NCBI RefSeq assembly: GCF_014648275.1
Contig: NZ_BMQU01000022.1
Span: 1 to 64,000, forward strand
From: Pseudomonas laurentiana
GTDB lineage: Bacteria; Pseudomonadota; Gammaproteobacteria; Pseudomonadales; Pseudomonadaceae
DNA length: 64,000 nucleotides
Direction: 5' to 3'
In this document: positions 1-8,798 of the stretch, piece after piece
Numbering within the stretch: the first letter of the stretch is position 1
How the letters are laid out: each line of letters starts with the position of its first letter
The notes under the pieces: generated by a model
Seen by the model: only the letters and a program-made list of their open reading frames with translations
Database searches by the model: none
What the model was told of the DNA's origin: nothing
Program-made: the position numbers and the translations under genes

Positions 1-36
1 GGGGTTTCCCCATGTGAGAGTAGGTCATCGTCAAGA
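1..36 (+). rRNA. rrf: 5S ribosomal RNA, 3' end only
   Basis: The first bases match the 3' tail of Pseudomonas 5S rRNA, including the segment GTGAGAGTAGGTCATCGTCA. The rest of the rRNA operon lies to the left of the window. The mature 3' end is placed at about 36 by recall of the family sequence, so it may be off by a few bases. An intrinsic terminator follows at once, as expected for the end of an rrn operon. Confidence 0.85.
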
Positions 37-46
37 TTAAATTCCG

Positions 47-82
47 AAACCCCTATCTGCACATGCAGGTAGGGGTTTTGTC
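47..82 (+). terminator. rrn operon intrinsic terminator
   Basis: A 14-bp stem (47-60 with 65-78, one G-U wobble) closes a four-base loop ACAT and is followed by a short T-rich run. It sits directly after the 5S tail and ends the rRNA operon. Confidence 0.85.
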
Positions 83-137
83 TTTGTGGCGTTTCAGATA
101 CTTAGCCTTAGCCAACCTGTTCTAAAAGGAATTAGAC

Positions 138-794
138 ATGGAAGTTGATCACCTCTTTATCTGCGTAACCAACCCTACTCAAAGTGCTGCCGCGCTGAGT
201 GCTCTGGGACTTATCGAGGGCACACCGAACGCTCACCCTGGGCAGGGCACCGCGAACCGCAGGTTCTTCCTTCAAAACACATTTATTGAGCTGTTGTACC
301 TCACGGATGCCCAGGAAGCTCAAAGCCCATTAACGGCCCCCACGCAGCTCTTCGAGCGTCTCAGCAGAGCAGATAGCAACGCATCACCCTTTGGTGTGTG
401 CTTCAGGCCTGCTACGGTAAACGAGGTACTGCCTTTTCCCAGCTGGGCGTATCGTCCTGCTTACTTGCCAGTCAGCCTGAAAGTAGATGTAGGCCATGCG
501 CCTGCCGCGGAACCCATGTGGTTCTTTCTGTCTTTCGCCAAACGTCCAGACCAGATGCCGCCCGAGCGAGCGCAGCCTATTGAGCATCCCAATGGCTTTC
601 GCGAAATCACCGCAGCACGGGTGACTACAACCAGCGGATCAGCATTTTCCGCAGCGGCCTCTTGTGCAAATCACCTGAGCGAATTTGAGATCATCCAGGG
701 CGACGAGCACTTGATGGAGCTGGAGATCGACCACGGTGTTCAAGGGCAGACACACGACTTCCGGCCTAGCTTGCCGCTGGTGATGAACTGGTAG
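138..794 (+). CDS. VOC family (glyoxalase-like) protein
   Basis: This 218-residue protein begins MEVDHLFICV, the first beta strand typical of vicinal-oxygen-chelate proteins, and has a second metal-side strand around FIELLYL (about residues 49-55). It resembles the single-chain glyoxalase-like domain family, whose members are usually of unknown substrate. It is soluble, with no signal peptide. The ATG is preceded by AAGGA about 8 bases upstream. It sits alone between the rRNA terminator and a GFA-family gene on the same strand. The family call is fairly safe; no enzymatic reaction can be assigned. Confidence 0.75.
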   Translation: MEVDHLFICVTNPTQSAAALSALGLIEGTPNAHPGQGTANRRFFLQNTFIELLYLTDAQEAQSPLTAPTQLFERLSRADSNASPFGVCFRPATVNEVLPFPSWAYRPAYLPVSLKVDVGHAPAAEPMWFFLSFAKRPDQMPPERAQPIEHPNGFREITAARVTTTSGSAFSAAASCANHLSEFEIIQGDEHLMELEIDHGVQGQTHDFRPSLPLVMNW

Positions 795-874
795 TAAGCG
801 TAGGAGCACGACCTGGCTCCGCAGGTGTTGGCCTTGCCGACTAAACTACCGTCTCCCCAAGAAGGGCTATCAAA

Positions 875-1276
875 TTGACGCATATTTTCTCGGGAAGTTG
901 CCTGTGCGGCGCGGTGGCGTATCGAGTTTCGTCTCGTCCCAAAGCGGTATCTCACTGCCATTGCAGCCAGTGTCGAAAAGGGCATGGTGCTGCATTTGCC
1001 AGCTACGGAAGTGTGCCGCGCTCAGACCTGCACATCATCAAGGGCCGTGAGAGCCTCAACACCTACCAGTCCTCTGCCACCGTTGCGCGGCAGTTCTGTT
1101 GCCAGTGCGGCTCGTCATTGTTTTGGTCGACAAGCGAAGGTGACTTTTCCGGGTGGATATCAATAGCCCTGGGTTGCCTCGACACGCCTTTCACCCCTGG
1201 CCATCAAAAGCATCTGCATCTAGGGGCGAAGGCAACGTGGTATGAGATTCAAGATCACTGCCCGGAATCGGATTAA
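875..1276 (+). CDS. GFA-family zinc protein (CENP-V/GFA fold)
   Basis: A 133-residue protein with the zinc-binding cysteine pattern of the glutathione-dependent formaldehyde-activating enzyme family: C9-x-C11, C28-x-C30-x2-C33 (HCHCSQC) and C76-x-C78 (CCQCGSS). The family binds two zinc ions; most bacterial members have no proven role in formaldehyde or thiol-adduct metabolism. The start is an uncommon TTG at 875, supported by a GAAGGG Shine-Dalgarno-like run about 8 bases upstream; no ATG exists in frame near it. A hairpin at about 1346-1372 lies downstream. Confidence 0.8.
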   Translation: MTHIFSGSCLCGAVAYRVSSRPKAVSHCHCSQCRKGHGAAFASYGSVPRSDLHIIKGRESLNTYQSSATVARQFCCQCGSSLFWSTSEGDFSGWISIALGCLDTPFTPGHQKHLHLGAKATWYEIQDHCPESD

Positions 1277-1345
1277 CCGCTGCAAGTAAGCCTGCCGCAA
1301 GGCGTGTGCGTGGATCTCCTGCAATGCAGTATTTCTAGACACAAA

Positions 1346-1372
1346 AAAGGCCGCCTTTCGGCAGCCTTCTTT
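1346..1372. terminator. bidirectional terminator between GFA gene and nrdB
   Basis: A stem of AAGGCCGCC and GGCAGCCTT (one mismatch) with a TTTC loop is flanked by an A-run on the left and TTTT on the right. It can terminate both the plus-strand GFA gene and the minus-strand nrdB gene, which converge here. Confidence 0.75.
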
Positions 1373-1388
1373 TGAACTCAAGCCAGCA

Positions 1389-2636
1389 TCAATCCCAGCT
1401 CAAAGCCCCACCAGTCTGATACTCGATAACCCGGGTCTCAAAGAAGTTCTTCTCTTTCTTCAAGTCCATGATTTCACTCATCCACGGGAACGGGTTGGTG
1501 GTACCTGGGTACTCTTCCTTCAGGCCGATCTGCGACAGGCGGCGGTTGGCGATGAACTTCAGGTAGTCTTCCATCATCGCGGCGTTCATGCCCAGTACAC
1601 CGCGTGGCATGGTGTCACGGGCGTATTCGATTTCCAGTTGGGTGCCTTGCAGAATCATCTGCGTGGCTTCTTCCTTCATCTCGGCATCCCACAGGTGCGG
1701 GTTTTCGATCTTGATCTGGTTGATCACGTCGATACCGAAGTTCAGGTGCATGGATTCGTCACGCAGGATGTACTGGAACTGCTCGGCAACCCCCGTCATC
1801 TTGTTGCGACGACCCATGGACAGGATCTGGGTGAAGCCGCAGTAGAAGAAAATGCCTTCCAGTACGCAGTAGTAGGCGATCAGGTTGCGCAGCAGTTCCT
1901 TGTCGGTCTCGACGGTACCGGTGTTGAATTCGGGGTCGGAGATCGAGCGGGTGTAGCGCAGGCCCCAGGTGGCTTTTTTAGCGACCGATGGGATCTCGTG
2001 GTACATGTTGAAGATTTCGCCTTCATCCATGCCCAGCGATTCGATGCAGTACTGGTAGGCGTGGGTGTGGATCGCTTCTTCGAAGGCTTGGCGCAGGATG
2101 TACTGGCGGCACTCCGGGTTGGTGATCAGGCGGTACACGGCCAGTGCCAGGTTGTTGGCAACCAGGGAGTCTGCAGTGGAGAAGAAGCCCAGGTTGCGCA
2201 TGACGATGCGGCGTTCGTCGTCGGTCAGGCCTTCCGGGTTTTTCCAGAGGGCGATGTCCGCGGTCATGTTGACCTCTTGCGGCATCCAGTGGTTGGCGCA
2301 GCCGTCCAGGTACTTCTGCCAGGCCCAGTCGTATTTGAATGGGACCAGTTGGTTGAGATCGGCGCGGCAGTTGATCATGCGCTTTTCGTCAACGGCCACA
2401 CGGGCTGCGGAGCCTTCCAGCTCGGCCAGGCCTTCGGCGATGTCGAGTTCATCCAGTGCCGCTTTGGCACGGATTACGGCAGCCGAGTCGGCTGCCGTCA
2501 CGGCACGGGCTTCGAGGGCGGCGGCACCGCCAGCGCTGTCGAGTTTGTCGATACCGTTTTCGCTTGCTTGGGCAGCACCAGCGGTTTTAGCGGCAACTTC
2601 GCCGTCTTCTTTGTCGAATTCGTCCCAGCTCAGCAT
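1389..2636 (-). CDS. nrdB: ribonucleotide reductase class Ia beta subunit
   Basis: This 415-residue protein is the radical-generating R2 subunit that, with NrdA, reduces ribonucleoside diphosphates to deoxyribonucleotides in the cytoplasm. The segment [12 protein letters not shown] holds the ligands E187 and H190 and, by alignment with E. coli E115/H118/Y122, the radical tyrosine Y194; [10 protein letters not shown] supplies the second Glu/His pair. The C-terminal tail that docks into NrdA is present. An Ala/Glu-rich N-terminal extension of roughly 85 residues makes it longer than the 376-residue E. coli protein. The ATG is preceded by AGGAG. It lies 195 bp downstream of nrdA. Confidence 0.95.
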   Translation of the reverse strand: MLSWDEFDKEDGEVAAKTAGAAQASENGIDKLDSAGGAAALEARAVTAADSAAVIRAKAALDELDIAEGLAELEGSAARVAVDEKRMINCRADLNQLVPFKYDWAWQKYLDGCANHWMPQEVNMTADIALWKNPEGLTDDERRIVMRNLGFFSTADSLVANNLALAVYRLITNPECRQYILRQAFEEAIHTHAYQYCIESLGMDEGEIFNMYHEIPSVAKKATWGLRYTRSISDPEFNTGTVETDKELLRNLIAYYCVLEGIFFYCGFTQILSMGRRNKMTGVAEQFQYILRDESMHLNFGIDVINQIKIENPHLWDAEMKEEATQMILQGTQLEIEYARDTMPRGVLGMNAAMMEDYLKFIANRRLSQIGLKEEYPGTTNPFPWMSEIMDLKKEKNFFETRVIEYQTGGALSWD

Positions 2637-2740
2637 GGTGGGTCTCCTGCATGAGGGCCATATTCAGTATGGCCTGATGGATCTTGGGTTGCGTAGCTCG
2701 CGTCGGGTACAGCAGTGCACGCAAAACTTTTGGAATGCTT

Positions 2741-2824
2741 GAGGGGAAAGGCCCCTCGGGTGGCGAAGGGGGCTGCTTGGCAGCCCTGTCGCCGACAAGG
2801 CCGGTTCCTGCTGGAACCGGCCTT
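2741..2824 (-). other. three tandem stem-loops in the nrdA-nrdB spacer
   Basis: Three perfect inverted repeats fill the spacer: 2741-2746 with 2752-2757 (GAGGGG/CCCCTC), 2770-2776 with 2780-2786 (GGGCTGC/GCAGCCC), and 2797-2808 with 2813-2824 (12 bp, loop TGCT). The last starts 8 bases after the nrdA stop. None has a U-run on the minus strand, so they look more like processing or stability elements, or REP-like repeats, than full terminators. Confidence 0.7.
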
Positions 2825-2831
2825 GCGCGCC

Positions 2832-5714
2832 TTATTGGCAGGCTTCGCAGTCGGGTTCGTCGATTGCGCAGGCTTTAGGCACAGGGGCCGGTGCCGGGGC
2901 AGCCTGCACCGGGGCGCTGTCGCCACCGCTGGATACGGCGTTGAGCTTGCCGGTGTTGATGGTCGACTTCTCGGTGCTGGTGGCGGCCAGGGCACGGAGG
3001 TAGTAGGTGGTTTTCAGACCACGGTACCAGGCCATGCGGTAGGTGACGTCCAGCTTCTTGCCCGAGGCGCCGGCGATGTACAGGTTCAGCGATTGAGCCT
3101 GGTCGATCCACTTCTGGCGACGGCTGGCGGCGTCGACGATCCACTTGGTTTCCACTTCGAAGGCTGTCGCGTAGAGCTCTTTGAGTTCTTGCGGGATGCG
3201 CTCGATCTGCTGAACCGAACCGTCGTAGTACTTCAGGTCGTTGATCATGACCGCGTCCCACAGGCCACGGGCCTTAAGGTCGTGAACCAGGTACGGGTTG
3301 ATCACGGTGAATTCGCCCGACAGGTTCGATTTCACGTACAGGTTCTGGTAGGTCGGCTCGATGGACTGCGATACGCCGGTGATGTTGGCGATGGTCGCGG
3401 TCGGCGCGATGGCCATGATGTTCGAGTTACGGATACCTTTCTGAACGCGCTCGCGAACGGGTGCCCAGTCCAGGGTCTCGTTCAGGTCGACGTCGATGTA
3501 CTTCTGGCCACGGGCTTCGATCAGGATCTGTTGCGAATCCAGCGGCAGGATGCCTTTGGACCACAGCGAGCCCTGGAAGGTCTCGTAGGCGCCACGTTCG
3601 TCGGCCAGGTCACAGGATGCCTGGATGGCGAAGTAGCTGACCGCTTCCATGGAACGGTCGGCGAACTCGACGGCCGCGTCCGAACCATAAGGAATGTGCT
3701 GCAGGTACAGCGCGTCCTGGAAGCCCATGATGCCCAGGCCGACCGGGCGGTGCTTCATGTTCGAGTTGCGTGCCTGCGGTACCGAGTAGTAGTTGATGTC
3801 GATCACGTTGTCGAGCATGCGTACAGCGGTGTTGATGGTGCGCTGCAGCTTGGCGGTGTCCAGCTTGCCGTCGACGATGTGGTTCGGCAGGTTGATCGAG
3901 CCCAGGTTACATACCGCAATCTCATCCTTGTTGGTGTTCAAGGTGATTTCGGTGCAAAGGTTCGAGCTGTGGACCACGCCCACGTGCTGCTGCGGGCTAC
4001 GCAGGTTGCACGGGTCTTTGAAGGTCAACCATGGGTGGCCGGTTTCAAACAGCATCGACAGCATCTTGCGCCACAGGTCTTTGGCCTGGACGGTCTTGAA
4101 TACCTTGATCTTGTTGTACTCGGTCAGCGCTTCATAGTACTCGTAGCGCTCTTCGAAGGCCTTGCCGGTCAGGTCGTGCAGGTCTGGCACTTCCGAAGGC
4201 GAGAACAGGGTCCACTTGCCGTCATCGAAGACGCGCTTCATGAACAGGTCAGGGATCCAGTTGGCGGTGTTCATGTCGTGGGTACGACGACGGTCATCAC
4301 CGGTGTTCTTGCGCAGTTCGATGAATTCTTCGATGTCCAGGTGCCAGGTTTCCAGGTAGGCACAGACAGCGCCTTTGCGCTTGCCGCCCTGGTTAACGGC
4401 AACGGCAGTGTCGTTGACGACTTTCAGGAACGGTACGACGCCCTGGGACTTGCCGTTGGTGCCCTTGATGTAGGAACCCAGAGCACGTACTGGCGTCCAG
4501 TCGTTGCCCAGGCCACCGGCGAATTTCGACAGCATGGCGTTGTCGTGGATCGCGTGGTAGATGCCCGAGAGGTCGTCCGGGACGGTGGTCAGGTAGCAGC
4601 TCGACAGCTGCGGACGCAGGGTGCCGGCGTTGAACAGGGTCGGGGTCGAGGCCATGTAGTCGAAGGACGACAACAGGTTGTAGAACTCGATCGCGCGGGC
4701 TTCCTTGTCTTTCTCTTCCAGCGCCAGGCCCATGGCCACACGCATGAAGAACACCTGTGGCAGCTCGAAACGTACGCCATCCTTGTGGATGAAGTAACGG
4801 TCGTAGAGGGTCTGCAGGCCCAGGTAGGTGAACTGCTGGTCGCGCTCGTGGTTGATCGCCTTGCCCAGTTTTTCCAGGTCGTAGTCGGCCATGGCCGGGT
4901 TGAGCAGTTCAAACTCCACACCCTTGGCGACGTAGGCCGGCAGGGCCTTGGCGTACAGGTCGGCCATTTCGTGGTGGGTGGCGCTTTCGGCAACTTGCAG
5001 GAACCCCAGGCCTTCGGCGCGCAGGGTGTCCATCAGCAGGCGAGCGGTCACGAAGGAGTAGTTCGGCTCACGCTCAACCAGAGTACGGGCGGTCATCACC
5101 AGGGCGGTGTTGACGTCCTTGATGGCCACGCCGTCGTACAGGTTCTTCAGGGTTTCGCGCTGGATCAGCTCGCCATCGACTTCGGCCAGGCCTTCGCAGG
5201 CTTCCGAAATGATGGTGTTCAGGCGGTTCATGTCCAGAGGCGCCAGGCTGCCATCGGCCAGGGTGATACGGATGCTCGGGTGTGGCTGTACGGCTACATC
5301 GCCGTTGCTGCGGGTGGCACGTTCCTTGGCGCGTTGGTCGCGATAGATCACGTAGTCACGGGCAACTTTCTGTTCGCCAGCACGCATCAGGGCCAGTTCG
5401 ACCTGGTCCTGGATTTCTTCGATGTGGATAGTGCCGCCCGATGGCATGCGACGCTTGAAGGTCGCTGTTACCTGTTCGGTCAGACGGGCAACGGTGTCGT
5501 GGATACGCGACGAGGCAGCAGCAGTGCCGCCTTCAACTGCAAGGAACGCCTTGGTGATGGCAACGGTGATCTTGTCATCGGTATAGGCGACGACAGTACC
5601 GTTACGCTTGATCACGCGCAGTTGGCCCGGAGCGGTGGCAGCCAGATCCTGGTTCGAATCAGCGGCCTGCGGCGCCTTGGCCTGCGGGTTCTCGCGAGTT
5701 GTGTCGGTTTGCAT
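2832..5714 (-). CDS. nrdA: ribonucleotide reductase class Ia alpha subunit
   Basis: A 960-residue catalytic R1 subunit, much longer than E. coli NrdA (761). Residues about 31-125 form an ATP-cone (QLRVIKRNGTVVAYTDDKI), and about 140-230 look like a second, more divergent cone; tandem cones are known in P. aeruginosa NrdA, where the first mediates dATP inhibition. The barrel carries SSCYLT and NLCTEI (redox and thiyl cysteines), and the C-terminal shuttle pair is DCEACQ. The start is ATG 5714, with GGAG six bases upstream; an in-frame GTG at 5726 would overlap that ribosome site. It is followed by nrdB. Confidence 0.96.
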   Translation of the reverse strand: MQTDTTRENPQAKAPQAADSNQDLAATAPGQLRVIKRNGTVVAYTDDKITVAITKAFLAVEGGTAAASSRIHDTVARLTEQVTATFKRRMPSGGTIHIEEIQDQVELALMRAGEQKVARDYVIYRDQRAKERATRSNGDVAVQPHPSIRITLADGSLAPLDMNRLNTIISEACEGLAEVDGELIQRETLKNLYDGVAIKDVNTALVMTARTLVEREPNYSFVTARLLMDTLRAEGLGFLQVAESATHHEMADLYAKALPAYVAKGVEFELLNPAMADYDLEKLGKAINHERDQQFTYLGLQTLYDRYFIHKDGVRFELPQVFFMRVAMGLALEEKDKEARAIEFYNLLSSFDYMASTPTLFNAGTLRPQLSSCYLTTVPDDLSGIYHAIHDNAMLSKFAGGLGNDWTPVRALGSYIKGTNGKSQGVVPFLKVVNDTAVAVNQGGKRKGAVCAYLETWHLDIEEFIELRKNTGDDRRRTHDMNTANWIPDLFMKRVFDDGKWTLFSPSEVPDLHDLTGKAFEERYEYYEALTEYNKIKVFKTVQAKDLWRKMLSMLFETGHPWLTFKDPCNLRSPQQHVGVVHSSNLCTEITLNTNKDEIAVCNLGSINLPNHIVDGKLDTAKLQRTINTAVRMLDNVIDINYYSVPQARNSNMKHRPVGLGIMGFQDALYLQHIPYGSDAAVEFADRSMEAVSYFAIQASCDLADERGAYETFQGSLWSKGILPLDSQQILIEARGQKYIDVDLNETLDWAPVRERVQKGIRNSNIMAIAPTATIANITGVSQSIEPTYQNLYVKSNLSGEFTVINPYLVHDLKARGLWDAVMINDLKYYDGSVQQIERIPQELKELYATAFEVETKWIVDAASRRQKWIDQAQSLNLYIAGASGKKLDVTYRMAWYRGLKTTYYLRALAATSTEKSTINTGKLNAVSSGGDSAPVQAAPAPAPVPKACAIDEPDCEACQ

Positions 5715-6099
5715 GGGGGTCTCCACGTTTTCTAAGTTTGTTTAGGCACCGTACAGGTGCCAACCGTTCCGTCCAAAAGCTCGACAACCGACCCGCAGGC
5801 ATGCGCAAGGGCAGCGTGCGGGGCAGGGCTTACCTACTTCGGGACAGATCAGGAAAAAGGGGCAATTGCTCGCCGCTCCCTGGCCGAAGTCAAAGGTCTC
5901 GGGCCAATGCCCAAAACTGTTGCTGTCGGATGTGCGTTTGTCTGCAACACCCGTACCCGAAACAAGCCCTCTGGTGGACTTGCAACGGTCGCCTCCGCAG
6001 GAGCGGTTTGGCTGCTGATTTCTTTCAAAGTTCAAGCAAAAAAAGCATTTTGCAAGGCTTGAGTTTAACGCTCGACTTGTGCTTGGGAATTAAGTGAAA

Positions 6100-6146
6100 A
6101 CCCAAGATGTAGTGTTTTGTTTCGATAGGGATACAAGATAATGCGG
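6100..6146 (-). promoter_or_regulatory. two NrdR-like boxes upstream of nrdA
   Basis: On the minus strand, 6115-6100 reads ACACTACATCTTGGGT and 6146-6131 reads CCGCATTATCTTGTAT. Both resemble the NrdR box (consensus about ACACWATATMTWGTGT), sharing ATCTTG. Their starts are exactly 31 bp apart, three helical turns, the spacing known for paired NrdR boxes. NrdR is the zinc-finger/ATP-cone repressor of nrd genes. Confidence 0.7.
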
Positions 6147-6173
6147 TATCAGGGGTATTGCAAGGTGATGCTC

Positions 6174-6182
6174 TGTGGATAA
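6174..6182 (-). promoter_or_regulatory. perfect DnaA box upstream of nrdA
   Basis: The minus strand reads TTATCCACA, identical to the high-affinity DnaA box. It lies 28 bp beyond the distal NrdR-like box. DnaA control of nrdAB is established in E. coli; here it is inferred from the site alone. Confidence 0.55.
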
Positions 6183-6468
6183 CTTGTGCGTAGTTTGTGA
6201 GTGATTCAGGGCAACGCCTTGTAGGCCGCGTCTCACCGCCATTGTGCCGTTGGTCACTCTTTTTTTACGTCGGCCATGACTCGAACGCGGAATTTTGCGG
6301 GCGCGAACCCTATCACAAAAAGCCCCATTGTCCAGCGCTCTTGGCACGGCTTTTAAGCATCGTCGGCGGCGGTTGGAATGTGTGGGTTCGCGTCGTAGTA
6401 TCCGGTGCCATTATTGCCCTTTGTTGACGGGCGGTTTTCCAAGAACAACAAGCCCAGCAGAGGTGTCC

Positions 6469-7188
6469 GTGGAGCAGCAGCGCAGCCAGGTGTTGATCGT
6501 CGAGGATGACCAGCGATTGGCCGACCTCACGGGCGAGTACCTGCAGGCCAACGGTTTTGACGTGGCGGTGGAGGGCGACGGGGCCAAAGCGGCCCAGCGC
6601 ATCATTGATGAGCAGCCTGATCTGGTAATCCTCGATCTGATGTTGCCTGGCGAGGATGGCCTGAGCATCTGTCGCAAGGTACGCGAGCGTTATGCCGGGG
6701 TGATACTGATGCTCACCGCTCGCAGCGACGATCTCGATCAGGTGCAGGGCCTGGACCTGGGGGCCGACGATTATGTGGTCAAGCCCGTACGCCCGCGCCT
6801 GTTGTTGGCGAGGATCAATGCCCTGTTGCGTCGCAGTGATGTGCCGAGTGGCGAGCGTCAGGCATTGGCGTTCGGCCCGTTGCGTGTCGATAACACGCTG
6901 CGCGAAGCCTGGTTGCGGGGTGCGAGCATTGAGTTGACTAGCGCCGAGTTCGATCTCCTCTGGCTATTGGTGAGCAATGCCGGGCGTGTGTTGTCTCGCG
7001 AAGAAATCTTCACCTCGTTGCGTGGTGTGGGCTATGACGGCCAGGACCGCTCTATCGATGTGCGTATTTCGCGCATACGCCCCAAAATCGGTGACGATCC
7101 GATCCAGCCGAAGATGATCAAGACCCTGCGTAGCAAAGGTTATCTGTTTGTAGCCGAGGCAGCGCAGGCCATGAGTCACGAGGCATGA
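6469..7188 (+). CDS. OmpR/PhoB-family response regulator, RstA-like
   Basis: A 239-residue regulator: receiver domain at about 1-115 with the acidic pair in VLIVEDD, the phosphoacceptor in LVILDLMLPG, and the conserved KP in DYVVKPVRP; winged-helix DNA-binding domain at about 140-230 (SIDVRISRIRPKI). The most likely start is GTG 6469, with AGAGG six bases upstream; upstream frame has no family-like sequence. Its stop overlaps the kinase start in ATGA (7185-7188), so the pair is translationally coupled. It resembles RstA; the target genes are unknown. Confidence 0.85.
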   Translation: MEQQRSQVLIVEDDQRLADLTGEYLQANGFDVAVEGDGAKAAQRIIDEQPDLVILDLMLPGEDGLSICRKVRERYAGVILMLTARSDDLDQVQGLDLGADDYVVKPVRPRLLLARINALLRRSDVPSGERQALAFGPLRVDNTLREAWLRGASIELTSAEFDLLWLLVSNAGRVLSREEIFTSLRGVGYDGQDRSIDVRISRIRPKIGDDPIQPKMIKTLRSKGYLFVAEAAQAMSHEA

Positions 7189-8798
7189 ACTCGATTTTCC
7201 TGCGCATCTATGGCGGTATGCTGGCTGCCTTGGTGCTGGTGGCGATGCTTGGTGCCTTGAGCCTGCACCTGCTTAACGAGGTGCGTGCGGATCAATACCG
7301 TGAGCGACTTGCCCACGGTACCTTTACCCTGATGGCTGACAGCCTGGTGCCGCTCAGTGAGGTCGAGCGCACACGGGCGCTGGCGATCTGGGAGCGCTTG
7401 CTGGGCATTCCGTTGACGCTGCAGTCGCTGGCCCACACCGGGCTTGATGGGCGCCAACGCAGCGTGTTGCAGCGTGGCCAGGTACTGGTAGAGAAGACTG
7501 GGCCTCATGCGGCCAGGGTGATGCGTCAGGTGGGTGACCAGCCGTTTTTGCTCATGGGTGAAGTCAAGCAGATCAGTGAGCAGTTGGCCCGCGCCACGAT
7601 TTACCTGCTGGCCGATGAGTTGGTGCGTTATCCGGTTGCGGAGCAGCCTCGACGGCTTGAGGAATTGAGGGAAGCCAAGGGGTTTGGCTTTGATCTGCGT
7701 CTGCTGTCGATGACCAAGGCTGACCTGGATGAAGACCAGCGCCGACGGGTCGAGGAAGGCGACACGGTGATGGCGTTGGGCAAGGATGGTGATTCGATTC
7801 GTGTGTTCTCCGGCCTTGCCGGTACGCCCTGGGTACTGGAGCTTGGCCCGTTGTACCAGATGAATGCCTACCCACCGCAGTTGCTGGTGATGATTGCCGT
7901 GCTCGGGCTGTGTCTGATCGGTTTGATTGTCTATTTGCTGGTGCGCCAGCTAGAGCGTCGGCTATCGACCCTTGAGGTTGCTGCGACACGTATCGCGCAG
8001 GGTAGCCTGGAGACCCGTGTGGCTGCCGATGACGACGACTCGGTCGGTCGGCTGGCTGCGGCTTTCAATGGCATGGCTGAGCATTTGCAGCGCTCATTGA
8101 GCATCCAGCGTGAGCTGGTGCGTGCCGTGTCCCATGAACTGCGTACGCCGGTAGCCCGTTTACGGTTCGGCCTGGAGATGATCGCCGCAGCCAGCAACGA
8201 TCAAGCTCGGGAAAAGTACCTGGATGGCATGGATGGTGACATTCAGGACCTCGACAAGCTGGTAGACGAAATGCTCACCTATGCGCGCCTGGAGCAGGGC
8301 TCGCCGGCGTTGCAGTTCCAGCAGATCGACCTGGACGCTCTGCTCGATCAAGTGATAGCCGAACTGGCGCCCTTGCGTCGCGAGGTGACGGTGGTACGTG
8401 GACCGTGCCAGGCGGGAGAGGAGGCCAAGGGGGCCTGGGTAGAGGCTGAGCCGCGCTACCTGCACCGGGCCCTGCAGAACCTGGTGAGCAACGCCATGCG
8501 CCATGCGGAGTCACAGGTCAGCCTGAGTTATCAGTTGGGCGCGCAGCGTTGCCGGATTGATGTGGAGGATGATGGGCCGGGCGTCCCTGAGCATGTCTGG
8601 GACCGGATCTTTACCCCCTTTACCCGTCTTGATGACAGCCGCACCCGGGCTTCCGGTGGGCACGGTCTGGGCTTGTCCATCGTACGCAGGATTATCTATT
8701 GGCATGCAGGGCGTGCCTCGGTCAGCCGTAGCGAGCGCCTGGGCGGGGCGTGTTTCAGCCTGAGCTGGCCGCGAAGCCAGGCCTCTGGTGCATCATGA
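7185..8798 (+). CDS. sensor histidine kinase, RstB-like
   Basis: A 537-residue inner-membrane kinase: transmembrane helix at about 8-28, periplasmic sensor region to about 225, second helix at about 227-248, HAMP linker, then HisKA with the phospho-site in RAVSHELRTPVARL, and an HATPase domain with N-box NLVSNAMRHA and G-boxes DDGPGVP and GGHGLGLSIV. It starts inside the stop codon of the response regulator and itself overlaps the next gene, so the three form one coupled operon. The signal sensed is not evident. Confidence 0.88.
   Translation: MNSIFLRIYGGMLAALVLVAMLGALSLHLLNEVRADQYRERLAHGTFTLMADSLVPLSEVERTRALAIWERLLGIPLTLQSLAHTGLDGRQRSVLQRGQVLVEKTGPHAARVMRQVGDQPFLLMGEVKQISEQLARATIYLLADELVRYPVAEQPRRLEELREAKGFGFDLRLLSMTKADLDEDQRRRVEEGDTVMALGKDGDSIRVFSGLAGTPWVLELGPLYQMNAYPPQLLVMIAVLGLCLIGLIVYLLVRQLERRLSTLEVAATRIAQGSLETRVAADDDDSVGRLAAAFNGMAEHLQRSLSIQRELVRAVSHELRTPVARLRFGLEMIAAASNDQAREKYLDGMDGDIQDLDKLVDEMLTYARLEQGSPALQFQQIDLDALLDQVIAELAPLRREVTVVRGPCQAGEEAKGAWVEAEPRYLHRALQNLVSNAMRHAESQVSLSYQLGAQRCRIDVEDDGPGVPEHVWDRIFTPFTRLDDSRTRASGGHGLGLSIVRRIIYWHAGRASVSRSERLGGACFSLSWPRSQASGAS

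Larger units (their letters stand above)
5715..6468. promoter_or_regulatory. gene-free control region between nrdA and the response regulator
   Basis: About 750 bp separate the divergent nrdA and response-regulator genes. It holds a 5' leader hairpin of nrdA at 5745-5761 (GGCACC/GGTGCC), an A-rich inverted repeat at about 6037-6056, two NrdR-like boxes (6100-6146) and a DnaA box (6174-6182). I cannot identify a convincing -35/-10 pair for either gene. Reading frames here lack family resemblance and are treated as non-coding. Confidence 0.6.

Noticed and set aside
5650..5662. tRNA T-loop-like GGTTCGAATC
   Set aside because: It is inside nrdA and no acceptor stem, anticodon arm or D-arm can be drawn around it.
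2715..5735. A 1006-codon open frame on the plus strand opposite nrdA
   Set aside because: It is the antisense shadow of nrdA, caused by GC-rich codon bias; its predicted protein has no family resemblance.
6347..6366. Possible sigma-54 promoter TTGGCACG before the response regulator
   Set aside because: The required GC 10 bases after GG is absent, so the -12 element is missing.
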